From Roseibium salinum (lineage in GTDB: Bacteria > Pseudomonadota > Alphaproteobacteria > Rhizobiales > Stappiaceae): a DNA stretch of 64,000 nt. The notes below the pieces were generated by a model that did not search any database, was not told the DNA's origin, and saw only the letters and a list, made by a program, of their open reading frames with translations. The stretch lies in assembly GCF_026240905.1 (NCBI RefSeq), contig NZ_JAPEVI010000003.1, forward strand, positions 2,294,001-2,358,000. The letters run 5' to 3'. The position numbers and the translations under genes were made by a program. Below are positions 51,720 through 61,289 of the stretch, one piece after another (position 1 is the stretch's first letter; each line of letters opens with the position of its first letter).

Positions 51720-52981
51720 TCAGCCTTTGAAGATGTAGAGATGGAAGCCGCCATAGATCGACGACCGGTCCTGCCCGCCGAGGTTCAGGCTTTCCTCTTC
51801 TTCGTAGGTCCAGCGGTCGAGGAGCCGGTCCGCGACACGGCCCGGCAGCAACGTCGGTTCGGCCGCGGTCCGGAAGATGACCCGGGCGCCCGGACGGGCG
51901 GTGCGGGTGACTTCCGTCCAGAGCGCATTGAGCTGATGATCGGTCATCCAGTCCTGCGCGTCGAGCAGCACATAGGCGTCCAGCGTGTCGCCGGCCAGGG
52001 TCTGCAGATGCTCGGTGAAGTTCCGGTTCAAGACCCGCACGCGGCCGGCGCGCTGGCGGATCTGCTCGAAATGCTGCCGCTTGAGGTAAGGCGGCAAGGG
52101 ACCTGATTCCCCGTCGACCCGCCGGCGTCCGGCGCGTAGCCGCGGCCGAAGGCCTGCCAGGCGAAATAGTTGTCCCGGATCGAGAAATCGCAGGCGAGCT
52201 TTTCCAGCCGCTGGCGCAGAACCGCCGACATGTCGCCGTTCGCATTTGCCGAGACCAGCGCATCATATTGCGCCGGCGGGATGCCGAGACCGTAAAGGGA
52301 CATCTTCTTGGAGGTCGCCCAGCGTACGAGGCGCTTGTCGAAAAGCGGCGCCAGGGCGGTATCGAAGAATGTGCGCTGCTCCTCCAGCGACTTGCTCTTG
52401 ACCATGTGCCTGGGATCGATGCCGTAAAGCCGCGCCACCAGATGGCCGATGCCGATGAAATAGCCGAGCAGGCCGTGATGATAGAGGTCGCGCGAGAACA
52501 GGCTTATGCGCTTGCGGCCCCAGTTGGCCAGGTCCCGGCCTTCCCAATAGGCAAGGGTTTCCGCGTCCAGGTTGTCCTTCAGGAAGCGGTGATAAGCCGC
52601 CACGTTGGCCTTCTCGTCGGCCTCGCCGAAGAAGCGGTAAAAGGTCTCGTAGTTCGGAAAATATCGCGCCGCGGCGAGTTTGAGCCGGCCGAGAGCCACA
52701 TGGGCCCGGTTCAGATCCACCGCGGTGATTTCCGCCGGATTGGCGGTGAGGTAGGACATGACGTTGCAGCCGCCGGAAGCGATCGTGATCATTCTGCTGT
52801 CGGGGGTCAGGCGCAGGGCCTTCATGTCCACATCGGGATCCTCCCAGATCTGCGGATAGACCAGACCCTTGAAGACGAATGTGAACAGCCGCTCGAGAAT
52901 TCCATCCCGGGACGTAGCCTCAGAGCGGTGAACCGCGTTACCGAGACGTTTCTTCGAAGCCGTCAGCGTGCCGTGCGCCAT
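51720..52981 (-). pseudogene. btaA: SAM:diacylglycerol 3-amino-3-carboxypropyl transferase (BtaA, DUF3419), frameshifted as sequenced
   Basis: Two frames give about 420 residues. The first runs from MAHGTLTASKK with FTFVFKGLVYPQIWEDPDVD, TIASGGCNVMSYLTANPAEI and the DUF3419 core to FGRGYAPDAGG. The second starts LPPYLKRQHFEQIRQRAG and ends SIYGGFHLYIFKG. One added G near 52109-52120 (GGGG or GGG on the minus strand) joins them. BtaA moves the aminocarboxypropyl group of SAM to diacylglycerol, the first step to DGTS. GGGAG precedes ATG 52981. All recognised motifs are intact apart from the shift. Confidence 0.87.
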
Positions 52982-53103
52982 CTTGTTCTCCCGATTGAGC
53001 CACGCAAATGAACTGCCTCCCGATACGGCAGGGACGCGACAGTTTGGTGACGTTTGGGGAGAAAGGCCGGTTTTCCGGAAGATTATCTCCGCCATGAGGC
53101 GGG

Positions 53104-53144
53104 AAAGAAAAGATGCCAACGGCCGTCAATCGCGACCGTTGGCA
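53104..53144 (-). terminator. Intrinsic terminator downstream of the L,D-transpeptidase gene
   Basis: Read on the minus strand, TGCCAACGG pairs with CCGTTGGCA across a 13-base loop and is followed by TCTTTTCTTTCC. It lies 14 bp after the stop codon. Confidence 0.75.
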
Positions 53145-53157
53145 AAATCCTGAGCGA

Positions 53158-54387
53158 TCAGCGGGTGATCACCACGAAGTCGGTGCCGAGGCCGGTGTTG
53201 CGTGCGAACTCCCGGTCGGTGACCGTCAGCGACGTTCCCGGTGTCAGCATCTTCGCAAGTTCGTCGGCGACCTTTGCGGAGATTTCGATCCGGTCGAGCA
53301 CATCCTTGGGCGAACCGCCGCGCTGCCCTTCGGCCGACACCGCAATCCAGTCGACGGCGGCATCCCCCGGCCTGAAATCCAGCGCTGTGAAGACATGCGT
53401 GCCGATTTCCCGGTCGATATTCTTCACGGTGACCTGTGTGGCATAGATATCGCGGAATTTGCGGCGGATGCGCAGCATGGCATTCTGCGGCTTTTCATAC
53501 CCGCCATCCGCCTGGATGCGCGCTTCCAGTGCATCGGTGAGATTGCCCGTCACGGGAAGGTCGGCACCTTCCTGAAAGAGGCTGATCGCGGCGCGGGTCT
53601 TGCGGCCCATGACGCCGTCCACCGGGCCGGCATCAAAGCCCATCCGGTTGAGAAGATCCTGAAGAACCTTGACGCGGTTCGGCGGCTCCTGCGGCGTGAT
53701 GATCATGCGCAGCGGCTGGTCGAAATACGGGTTTTCGGGGAGGATCGCCGGAACGGAGGTCTCCAGCGAAGCTTCCGGAATTGCCCCGCGCAGGGCCGGG
53801 TCCGCCTCGATCGTCTTCTCTGAAAGGCTGGCAACGGCGGTTTCAGGCGCAAAGGGCTGGGGCAGAACGGTGTGAGACACACGGACGGGTTCGGCCGCTT
53901 GCCTAGTGATGACGACATGCATGCCGCGCTCGGTCGTGCTGTAAAGCGTCTGGGCAAAATTGCGCGGCAGGCGGATGCAGCCATGAGATGCCGGATAGCC
54001 CGGAAGCTTGCCCACATGCAGAGCAATACCGGACCACGTGAGCCGTTGCATGAACGGCATCGGGGCATCGTCGTAGAGGTTGGAGAAATGCTTGCGGCGT
54101 TTTTCCAGGATCGAGAAGACGCCGGTCGGCGTCGAATAACCGCGCATACCGGAAGAAATCGGCGAGGTCTCGATCAGGTCCGCACCGCGATAGACCTTGA
54201 TCTGCTGGTCGTCGAGCGACACCAGCATATGCAGCGGCGCCTGTTTGGACGGGTTTTCGCTCGTGTCCGATGATGCATCGTGAGCAGCCGCGGGTGAAAG
54301 AGCGGCAACGGACAGGAATGCAGCGCCGGCGAGGCCTGCAAGCATGCCCATCCGTTTATTCCGGTTGTGAAACCTATGTAAATGCAT
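53158..54387 (-). CDS. L,D-transpeptidase with peptidoglycan-binding domain
   Basis: 409 residues. A signal peptide (MLAGLAGAAFLSVAALSPAAA) is followed by the YkuD catalytic domain (about 50-180) with ISSGMRGYSTPTGVFSILEK, IALHVGKLPGYPASHGCIRL, whose SHGCIR carries the active Cys, and MHVVITRQ. A PG_binding_1 domain follows (about 255-315, LLNRMGFDAGPVDGVMGRKT). The enzyme forms 3-3 cross-links in peptidoglycan or links envelope proteins to it. GGGGAG precedes ATG 54387. Upstream is a long AT-rich leader. Confidence 0.92.
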   Translation of the reverse strand: MHLHRFHNRNKRMGMLAGLAGAAFLSVAALSPAAAHDASSDTSENPSKQAPLHMLVSLDDQQIKVYRGADLIETSPISSGMRGYSTPTGVFSILEKRRKHFSNLYDDAPMPFMQRLTWSGIALHVGKLPGYPASHGCIRLPRNFAQTLYSTTERGMHVVITRQAAEPVRVSHTVLPQPFAPETAVASLSEKTIEADPALRGAIPEASLETSVPAILPENPYFDQPLRMIITPQEPPNRVKVLQDLLNRMGFDAGPVDGVMGRKTRAAISLFQEGADLPVTGNLTDALEARIQADGGYEKPQNAMLRIRRKFRDIYATQVTVKNIDREIGTHVFTALDFRPGDAAVDWIAVSAEGQRGGSPKDVLDRIEISAKVADELAKMLTPGTSLTVTDREFARNTGLGTDFVVITR

Positions 54388-54682
54388 CTCGGAGCTCCCC
54401 AACTCAAAAACCCTTAAAGCTCGACTTAACCTGTAATCGGGATCGGTGTAGATCAGGTTAGGAAACACGGTTACCCATTGGTTTCCTTTCTGATTTCCCT
54501 TTGTCTTCTCACGTAAGCCAGCTTCACGCTGTTATTCACGTCACAAAAACGCTGGTCGGTATCCGCGTCATTGTGGCGTGTACCGCGTTCAATCCACAGT
54601 GAAAAATACGTGAAACGGGCTGGTGCGCCGCTGGCGCGGCGAGATGCCTGGCCGGCGGGCTCACAGAGCCCGCGCCGGGTAG

Positions 54683-56029
54683 TTACGGCGAGCCGGCGAT
54701 TCGCTTCAGCCCGTCCATGAAGACAACGGCCTCGCCGCGGGAAGGTTCCGCCAACTCACCGTCCCACATCACGCGCCGGCCACGAACCACGGTGCCGACC
54801 GGCCATCCGGTGACCTCCTTGCCGTGATAGGGTGTCCAGCCGCATTTCGAGGCAATCCACTCATTGCGGATGATTTCCTTGCGGCCAAGATCGACAATGG
54901 TGAAGTCGGCATCGTAGCCGGCTGCGATCCGTCCCTTGCGCGCCGTCTGGAACAGGCGGGCCGGGCCGGCACTGGTCATGTCCACAAAGCGGGCAAGACT
55001 GAGACGGCCTGCGTTCACATGGTCCAGCATGATCGGGACCAGTGTCTGCACGCCGGTCATCCCGGAGGGTGACGCCGGATAGGGCTTCTGCTTTTCCTCA
55101 AACAGATGTGGAGCGTGGTCGGAGCCGAAGATATCCAGGATACCCTGCTGCAGTCCCCACCAGAGACGCTCGGCGTGACGCGGTGCACGAACGGGCGGGT
55201 TCATCTGCACCAGTGTCCCGAGGCGCTCATAGGCCTCGTCGGTCAGTGTCAGGTGGTGCGGGGTGACCTCGATGGAGGCCACGTCCTTGTGGTCGACGAG
55301 GAAATCGATTTCTTCGGCCGTCGACAGGTGCAGAATGTGGATCTTGGCGCCGGTTTCCCGGGCAATGCCCACCAAGCGCTGTGTGCACTGCAGGGCAGCG
55401 ACCTCGTCGCGCCAGACCGGATGCGAACGGGGATCCCCCTCGACCCGTTCGCCGAGCCGTTCGCGCAGGCGGAATTCGTCCTCGGAGTGGAAGGCCGCCC
55501 GCCGGCGGGTGGCCGACAGGATTTCCCGCACCCCCTGGTCGTCCTCCACCAGCAGGTCGCCGGTCGACGAGCCCATGAACACCTTGATGCCGGCAGCGGC
55601 CGGCAGGCGTTCCAGTTCGGGAATGTCCTTCACATTGTCGCGCGTGCCGCCGACCCAGAAGGCGAAATCGCAATGCATGCGGTGGTGGCCGCGTTTCACC
55701 TTGTCGGCAAGCGCTGCCTCGGATGTGGTCAGCGGATTGGTGTTGGGCATCTCGAAGACCGCGGTAACGCCGCCCATGACCGCTGCACGGGACCCCGATT
55801 CCAGATCTTCCTTGTGGTCGAGCCCGGGCTCGCGGAAATGCACCTGCGTGTCCATCACCCCCGGCAGAACGTGCAGGCCCGCGCAGTCGATCACCTCGCC
55901 GGCCTGCGACTTGTCGAAGACACCGATGCCGGCGATGCGCCCGTTGCGGACCGCGACGTCACGGACGCCTTCGCCATCCTGATTGACAACGGTTCCGCCC
56001 TTCAGGATCAGGTCATAGGTCTCGCTCAT
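54683..56029 (-). CDS. pyrC: Dihydroorotase (class I)
   Basis: A 448-residue amidohydrolase that cyclises carbamoyl-aspartate to dihydroorotate in pyrimidine synthesis. VLPGVMDTQVHFREPGLDHK gives the HxR metal motif; KVFMGSSTGDLLV holds the metal-bridging Lys region, AKIHILHLSTAEE and VTPHHLTLTDE the His ligands, and DIFGSDHAPHLFEEK the catalytic Asp. All active-site residues are present, so this is likely a true dihydroorotase rather than an inactive PyrC' homologue; the related hydantoinase/allantoinase group is the main alternative. GGAGG precedes ATG 56029. Confidence 0.88.
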   Translation of the reverse strand: MSETYDLILKGGTVVNQDGEGVRDVAVRNGRIAGIGVFDKSQAGEVIDCAGLHVLPGVMDTQVHFREPGLDHKEDLESGSRAAVMGGVTAVFEMPNTNPLTTSEAALADKVKRGHHRMHCDFAFWVGGTRDNVKDIPELERLPAAAGIKVFMGSSTGDLLVEDDQGVREILSATRRRAAFHSEDEFRLRERLGERVEGDPRSHPVWRDEVAALQCTQRLVGIARETGAKIHILHLSTAEEIDFLVDHKDVASIEVTPHHLTLTDEAYERLGTLVQMNPPVRAPRHAERLWWGLQQGILDIFGSDHAPHLFEEKQKPYPASPSGMTGVQTLVPIMLDHVNAGRLSLARFVDMTSAGPARLFQTARKGRIAAGYDADFTIVDLGRKEIIRNEWIASKCGWTPYHGKEVTGWPVGTVVRGRRVMWDGELAEPSRGEAVVFMDGLKRIAGSP

Positions 56030-56228
56030 GAGGCTTCCTCCGGCAATTGTGCGTGTCGGTTTCTCCGGGCTTATACGCGCCCTCCGCAAAAAGGACCAGA
56101 TGCCGATCGCCTGATCCATATCTTGCCCACATGGTGCAAAGCGCCTATGTGGCCATTAGATTAGAGCGGGATGAGTCCTGCCGCCTCCTATCAACGGGCC
56201 CTGATCCGGCCAGACCGAGGAGTGTTCC

Positions 56229-57119
56229 TTGCCGACCCCCTGCTACACCCACCTCACCGACCGCACCCTGATCCGGGTCGGCGGAGCGGATGCACATCAT
56301 TTCCTGCAGAACCTGGTGACCTCGGACATCGAAAGCGCCGACCGTAACGGCGCGACCGCGTCCGCCCTGCTGACGCCCCAGGGCAAGATCCTGTTCGATT
56401 TTCTGATCTACAGGTCGGGCGAGGAATATCTTGTCGACTGCCCCGCCGCCGTGGCGGAGGATCTTTTGAAGCGCCTCACCTTCTACCGTCTGCGCTCGAA
56501 GGTGGACCTGGAGCGGCTGCCCGAGGAGACCGGCGTCTTTGCCGTGTGGGGAGGAGAGGCGGAGGCCGCCAGTGCGTTGCTGAGCGTGACCGACCCGCGC
56601 GCTCCCGCGCTTGGCCTGCGGATTGTCGGCCCCGTTGCCGCCCTTCCCGGCGAACTCGGCGCGGAGCAGGCGGGCATGGCGGCCTATGACGCGCACCGCA
56701 TCCGCCAGGGCGTGCCCGAAGGGCTGAAGGATTTCGACTATTCCGACATCTTCCCCCATGATGCCGATCTCGACCAGCTTGGCGGCGTCTCCTTCTCCAA
56801 GGGCTGTTACGTAGGACAGGAAGTGGTGTCACGGGTCCAGCACCGCGGCACTGCCCGCAAGCGCTTCGTCCTGGTGGAAGGCTCCGATACCTTTTCCGGA
56901 AAAGGGTCCGATATCACCGCCGGCGGGAAGTCGGTCGGCACGCTTGGCTCCACCGCCCTTGTCGACGGCAAAATCATCGGCCTGGCCCTGGTTCGTCTTG
57001 ACAAGGTTGCCCAAGCCAAGGACAACGGCAGCCCACTTCAATGCGGTGATGCGGAGCTTGCGGCCAGACTTCCCGACTGGGCGACATTTACCTGGACGGA
57101 GCCGAACACCGCGGACTGA
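56229..57119 (+). CDS. ygfZ: YgfZ/GcvT-domain (CAF17) family iron-sulfur cluster protein
   Basis: A 296-residue folate-binding-like protein. The family signature KGCYVGQEVVSRVQHRG (near 197) carries the conserved Cys. The N-terminal LIRVGGADAHHFLQNLVTSD and ALLTPQGKILFDFLIY are also typical. YgfZ helps maintain Fe-S enzymes such as MiaB under oxidative stress. The frame opens at TTG 56229, preceded by GAGGA at good spacing; no in-frame ATG fits the conserved N-terminus better. It is divergent from pyrC. Confidence 0.9.
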   Translation: MPTPCYTHLTDRTLIRVGGADAHHFLQNLVTSDIESADRNGATASALLTPQGKILFDFLIYRSGEEYLVDCPAAVAEDLLKRLTFYRLRSKVDLERLPEETGVFAVWGGEAEAASALLSVTDPRAPALGLRIVGPVAALPGELGAEQAGMAAYDAHRIRQGVPEGLKDFDYSDIFPHDADLDQLGGVSFSKGCYVGQEVVSRVQHRGTARKRFVLVEGSDTFSGKGSDITAGGKSVGTLGSTALVDGKIIGLALVRLDKVAQAKDNGSPLQCGDAELAARLPDWATFTWTEPNTAD

Positions 57120-57143
57120 AACCGCGCCATGACCTGAGGACCG

Positions 57144-57806
57144 ATGCCCTCTGCCAGACCCGATCAGCCGCCGCGCGCATGGCAGCGCATGTTGTCCGGC
57201 CGGCGGCTCAACCTGCTGGATCCCTCGCCGCTCGATGTCGAGATTTCCGACATTGCCCACGGTCTTGCCCGGGTGGCCCGGTGGAACGGGCAGACATTCG
57301 GTAATCATGCCTTTTCGGTCGCCGAACACTCGCTGATCGTCGAAGAAATCGCCCTCAGGCTGAAGCCCGACCTGCCGCCGCATTGGCGCCTGGCGGTGCT
57401 GCTGCATGATGCGCCGGAATATGTGATCGGCGACATGATCTCGCCGTTCAAGGCGGTCATCGGCGAAGCCTACAAGGCTGTCGAGGCGCGCCTGCAGGGC
57501 GCCATTCACCTGCGGTTCGGCCTGCCCGCGGAAATCCCGCTGGCCGTGAAGAAGCTCGCCAAACGGGCCGATATCATCTGTGCCTATTTCGAAGCCGTCG
57601 AACTTGCCGGGTTCGATGACGAGGAAGCGGCCAGGCTCTTCGGCCGTCCACGCGGTTTTCCCCTCAACGGAGAGGGAAAGCTGCGCTACGGGCTTGAGCC
57701 GCAGCCGGTTGCCGTTGCGCAAAAAACGTTCATGAAACGCTTCAACGAGATCGAGGCGCTGCGCGAAGCTGGTAACAAAGCCAAGAGCCAGCGCGCAAAC
57801 GGGTGA
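57144..57806 (+). CDS. HD-domain phosphohydrolase (YfbR-like)
   Basis: A 220-residue HD-domain protein. The metal ligands are FGNHAFSVAEHSLIVEE (His), the doublet in VLLHDAPEYVIGDMI, and Asp in LAKRADIICAYFEAVE, giving the H...HD...D pattern of YfbR-type nucleotidases. N-terminal SGRRLNLLDPSPLDVEISDI is a typical alphaproteobacterial addition. It probably removes phosphate from nucleoside monophosphates; the specific substrate is not known. 24 bp after ygfZ in the same direction, so probably co-transcribed. Confidence 0.88.
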   Translation: MPSARPDQPPRAWQRMLSGRRLNLLDPSPLDVEISDIAHGLARVARWNGQTFGNHAFSVAEHSLIVEEIALRLKPDLPPHWRLAVLLHDAPEYVIGDMISPFKAVIGEAYKAVEARLQGAIHLRFGLPAEIPLAVKKLAKRADIICAYFEAVELAGFDDEEAARLFGRPRGFPLNGEGKLRYGLEPQPVAVAQKTFMKRFNEIEALREAGNKAKSQRANG

Positions 57807-57860
57807 CCTTGGCAGCGAATAGCCTTAGTTTATCGGCGGAAACGGATAATTGGTTCTGCC

Positions 57861-58367
57861 ATGCTGCACGTATGCTCGCTGTCGAGATTGCCTGAAACGG
57901 TCACTGCCACCGGCGCGAAGTCGCTCGTCACCCTAATCAACGCCGAGATGGAGGTGCCGACCCCAGTGGGCATTGCGCCGGACAGGCATCTCAATCTGGC
58001 ATTCAACGACATTGTCGATCCGGTGGGCGGCCTGATTGCGGTCAGCGAGCGGCATATCGACGATCTTATCGGGTTTATCCGCACATGGGACCGCGAGGCA
58101 CCGCTGGTCATTCACTGCTGGGCCGGCATCAGCCGGTCGACCGCCGGCGCCTATGTGGCCGCCTGCACCCTCAATCCGGAAGCCGATGAATACCGGCTCG
58201 CCGCGATCCTGCGCAGGCAGTCGCCATCGGCGACGCCGAATGCGCGGATCGTTGCCATGGCGGACAGGCATCTTGGCCGGGACGGACGGATGATCGACGC
58301 GATCCGCGGCATCGGCCGGGGCGCGAACGCTTTTGAAGGCACACCATTTGTTATGCCACTCGACTAA
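57861..58367 (+). CDS. Tyrosine-phosphatase-like protein (DSP fold)
   Basis: A 168-residue protein with the Cx5R phosphatase loop HCWAGISRSTAGAY (near 95) and a preceding general-acid region (AFNDIVDPVGG). Length and layout match small alphaproteobacterial dual-specificity/tyrosine phosphatases. The substrate is unknown. It starts 54 bp after the HD gene and ends 40 bp before the NadQ-like gene, all rightward, suggesting a loose operon. Confidence 0.87.
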   Translation: MLHVCSLSRLPETVTATGAKSLVTLINAEMEVPTPVGIAPDRHLNLAFNDIVDPVGGLIAVSERHIDDLIGFIRTWDREAPLVIHCWAGISRSTAGAYVAACTLNPEADEYRLAAILRRQSPSATPNARIVAMADRHLGRDGRMIDAIRGIGRGANAFEGTPFVMPLD

Positions 58368-58407
58368 TCGGCCCATTTGTCGTCAGACCTGAACGAGCGG
58401 AGAAACG

Positions 58408-59391
58408 ATGCCGCACCGGCAAGCGAATATCGAGATCGGGTTGAACGCCGTCATCGTTGCGGTGTCCGGCGGCATGCCGCAGATCGTCCACGTCGGAGAT
58501 CCGGAAAACACCGGTCTCGACAGCCTGCCCTTCGGTCCGTTCGATCCGATCCGCCACCGCACCTTCGAAATCGGCCTGCGTGCCTGGGTGGAGAGCCAGA
58601 CCGCCCTCAGGCTCGGCTACGTGGAACAACTCTATACCTTCGGGGACCGGGGCCGTCACCGGGTGTCGGGCGACGAGGGCCCGCATGTCGTCTCCGTCGT
58701 CTATCTGGCGTTGACGCGGCAGACGGCGGATTCGGAAAACACGCTCGCCCGGCACAACTCGGCCTGGCGGTCCTGGTACGATTATTTTCCCTGGGAGGAC
58801 TGGCGCAGCGGACGGCCGGCCCTTCTGGACCGGGAAATCCTGCCTGCGCTCAACGCCTGGGCCAAGGAACCGCCAACGCCGGGCGAAGCGCCCAAGGCGC
58901 TTGGCCGGGGCGAGCGCATCTGCCTTGCCTTCGGCACGGGCGGCGGCAGCTGGGACGAGGAGCGGGCGCTGGAGCGTTACGAACTGCTCTACGAGGCCGG
59001 CCTTGTCCTCGAGGCCCAAAGAGACGGCCGCCCGGCCGCGCTTGCGCGCAAGAGCCTTCCGTTCCTCGGATCGGCGATGAACTTCGACCACAGGCGGGTG
59101 CTGGCGACGGCGATTTCCCGGCTCCGCGGCAAGCTGAAATACCGCCCGGTGATCTTCGAGCTGATGCCGGAAACCTTCACGCTGACCGAACTGCAGAATT
59201 CCGTCGAAGCGATTTCCGGGCGCCATCTGCACAAGCAGAACTTTCGCCGGCTGGTGGAAAATGCCGATCTCGTCGAGCCGACGGGGGCGACATCCACGGC
59301 CACCGGCGGGCGCCCGGCGGCTCTCTTCCGCTTCCGCCATCAACTCATGAGCGAACGCCCCGCCCCCGGCCTGCGACTCGGCGGGCGCTAG
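58408..59391 (+). CDS. nadQ: NadQ-like NUDIX-domain transcriptional regulator
   Basis: 327 residues. A Nudix-fold N-terminal half (about 8-170) lacks a proper Nudix box, so hydrolysis is unlikely. The C-terminal half (about 215-315) is a winged helix: PVIFELMPETFTLTELQNSV, FRRLVENADLVEP. This arrangement is that of NadQ (COG4111), the alphaproteobacterial repressor of NAD synthesis genes. nadC and nadB lie about 2.7 kb downstream in this window, which supports the call. The regulator-target link is inferred from family knowledge and position. Confidence 0.75.
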   Translation: MPHRQANIEIGLNAVIVAVSGGMPQIVHVGDPENTGLDSLPFGPFDPIRHRTFEIGLRAWVESQTALRLGYVEQLYTFGDRGRHRVSGDEGPHVVSVVYLALTRQTADSENTLARHNSAWRSWYDYFPWEDWRSGRPALLDREILPALNAWAKEPPTPGEAPKALGRGERICLAFGTGGGSWDEERALERYELLYEAGLVLEAQRDGRPAALARKSLPFLGSAMNFDHRRVLATAISRLRGKLKYRPVIFELMPETFTLTELQNSVEAISGRHLHKQNFRRLVENADLVEPTGATSTATGGRPAALFRFRHQLMSERPAPGLRLGGR

Positions 59392-59720
59392 GGACCGCAA
59401 GCGTGCGGTTTCTTGCCCGATCATGGTTACAAGTACTTAGTGATATTAACCATGAACAGGACCTGAACACCCAAACATTCAGGTAATTGCTCGAATTCTT
59501 CGCTTATTAACGCTCTTTCAAGGTTAAGCGCACATCTTCAATTCCAGCATTGCCGTTAACCCGGCATTGACTCTGGAGCGATCCGCGTTCGACCGGACGC
59601 GGAACAAGTTGCTCCAGCACATTGAAAGCAATCGGCCTTCAGGCGTTTCGCCTTGAAAGCAGGTTGATCTGACCGTCCGGCGTATCGGGGCGATGTGTAA
59701 CGAGTTGGAGCTGGCTGCGT
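59392..59720. other. 329-bp intergenic region before the SleB-like gene
   Basis: AT-rich in its first half (TACTTAGTGATATTAACCATG), then a compact palindrome at 59574-59616, then GC-rich sequence up to the start codon. No gene seen on either strand. Confidence 0.5.
59574..59616. repeat. Short nested palindrome
   Basis: Outer arms TGGAGC / GCTCCA enclose CCGCGT-TCGACCGG-ACGCGG. It has the look of the small dispersed palindromes common between genes in Rhizobiales. No second copy was recognised in the window. Confidence 0.5.
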
Positions 59721-60968
59721 ATGATTGGCCTCAAAACCCGCAAAGACAAGCGGACTACATCTGCTGTGACACAAGACTACGGCCCCGTCCGAGCGCGCAT
59801 GCGCCGGCTGAAACACGTGCTCGTTGCCTGTCCGCTGGTCTATCTGGGACTTGGCGGCACCATCGGGCAGCAGGATATCTTCGCTCTCATCAATGCGCGC
59901 GAAAACGAGACGCCGCGCTGGATGATGGCCCTTGAGCCGGCGAATTTCACTTCCAAGATCACGCCGCAGCTGGCACTCGGCGCAACGCCCGTCCCGAACT
60001 ACGCAAGCGGACCGGTGCTGACCCTCACCTCCGCGGACGAAGGGTTTGAAGCAAGGCCGATCATCGGACTGGAGGACGTGGCCTATGGCGTCCGCCCGAC
60101 CGAAGTGCCGGACCAGATCACGACAAACGCATCCGCCAAGGGCGACCGCCAGATGACCATGGCGCCGGACCGGCACATGGTGGACAGGGCCGCCGGCAGT
60201 CTCTACGCCATGTCGAGCCTGATCTCCACGGAGAAAAAGCACGAAGACCTGCCCCGCGTCGCCTTCGTCAAGGCGCACCCGTTCAGCGAAAGGGAAACCA
60301 CGGCTCTTGCGAAAGCCAAGGAGGACGGGCTGCTGGAAGACGGCCCTCTCGACCTGCAGAAGGTGATGATGGCGCGCAACGCCGCCGCCGCCAGCTTCTC
60401 GCTGGCCTCCGCCTATGCTCCGGACAGTGTCCGGGATTCCAACGATCCGTTCAACGCGCTCTTCGGCGCCTCGAAATACGAGCAGGATCCTCCGCCCCCG
60501 GAAGATCCCGACAATCCGCACTGGTGGGCACAGAAGCCTCTGCCGCTTTCCGTCGGCAAGAAGAAAGAACAGCTCTGCCTGGCCGAAGCCATCTATTTCG
60601 AAGCCCGCGGTGAAAGCGAAGAAGGCCAGGTCGCCGTCGCGCAGGTGGTGCTGAACCGGGTGAAGAACCCGTCCTATCCCGATTCCATCTGCGGCGTCGT
60701 CTACCAGAACAGGCACAAGCGCAACCGCTGCCAGTTCTCCTTCGCCTGTGACGGCATCAAGGACCGGATCGCCAGCCCGGTGGCCTGGAAAACCGCGCAG
60801 CGCCTTGCCCTGGAAGTCCTCGACGGCAAGCAGTACCTGAAGATGGTCGACGCCTCGACCCACTACCACGCGACCTATGTCAGCCCGCGGTGGGCCAGAT
60901 CGATGGCAAAACGCGGCCAGGTGGGCGAGCACATCTTCTACAAGACCTATGCCGGCGGCTGGAACTGA
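59721..60968 (+). CDS. SleB-like cell wall hydrolase
   Basis: 415 residues. An N-terminal basic region is followed by one membrane helix (about 30-50, VLVACPLVYLGLGG), a long low-complexity periplasmic region (about 60-285), and a Hydrolase_2 (SleB) domain at 290-415. That domain contains LCLAEAIYFEARGESEEGQV, AVAQVVLNRVKNPSYPDSIC, CQFSFACDGIKDR and ASTHYHATYVSPRWA; the Glu in ARGE is the likely catalytic residue. It probably cleaves peptidoglycan glycan strands. GGAG lies about 10 bases before ATG 59721. Confidence 0.9.
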   Translation: MIGLKTRKDKRTTSAVTQDYGPVRARMRRLKHVLVACPLVYLGLGGTIGQQDIFALINARENETPRWMMALEPANFTSKITPQLALGATPVPNYASGPVLTLTSADEGFEARPIIGLEDVAYGVRPTEVPDQITTNASAKGDRQMTMAPDRHMVDRAAGSLYAMSSLISTEKKHEDLPRVAFVKAHPFSERETTALAKAKEDGLLEDGPLDLQKVMMARNAAAASFSLASAYAPDSVRDSNDPFNALFGASKYEQDPPPPEDPDNPHWWAQKPLPLSVGKKKEQLCLAEAIYFEARGESEEGQVAVAQVVLNRVKNPSYPDSICGVVYQNRHKRNRCQFSFACDGIKDRIASPVAWKTAQRLALEVLDGKQYLKMVDASTHYHATYVSPRWARSMAKRGQVGEHIFYKTYAGGWN

Positions 60969-61289
60969 TCCAGGCTTCCTGTCGCCGCGCTTGATCTCCC
61001 AGGATCTCGTCTGGGACGCGCGTCAGCGCGGCCCCGGGTCCGCTCCGCGAGACGCCTGATGGATTTGGGCAGGTCCCCGTTCCAACACGACCGCTCCGGA
61101 GACGGATAAGCCCCGGTTTTCCCTGCGAGCTCTCCCCTTCCCCCAATCGAACCGAACTGGCCGGAAAAGCGAACATGAGCTGTTTCGCACGCTGCCGGGA
61201 ATCGCTATCAGTATGGAACGGTCTGTCAGACCGCATGAACGGTGCGACCCATCCCGGGGCACCGGAATGACCAAACAAAGGATCGTTTC
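60969..61289. other. 321-bp intergenic region before hupE
   Basis: GC-rich with no recognisable gene, strong hairpin or repeat. The part next to hupE should contain its promoter, but no clear boxes were found. Confidence 0.45.
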
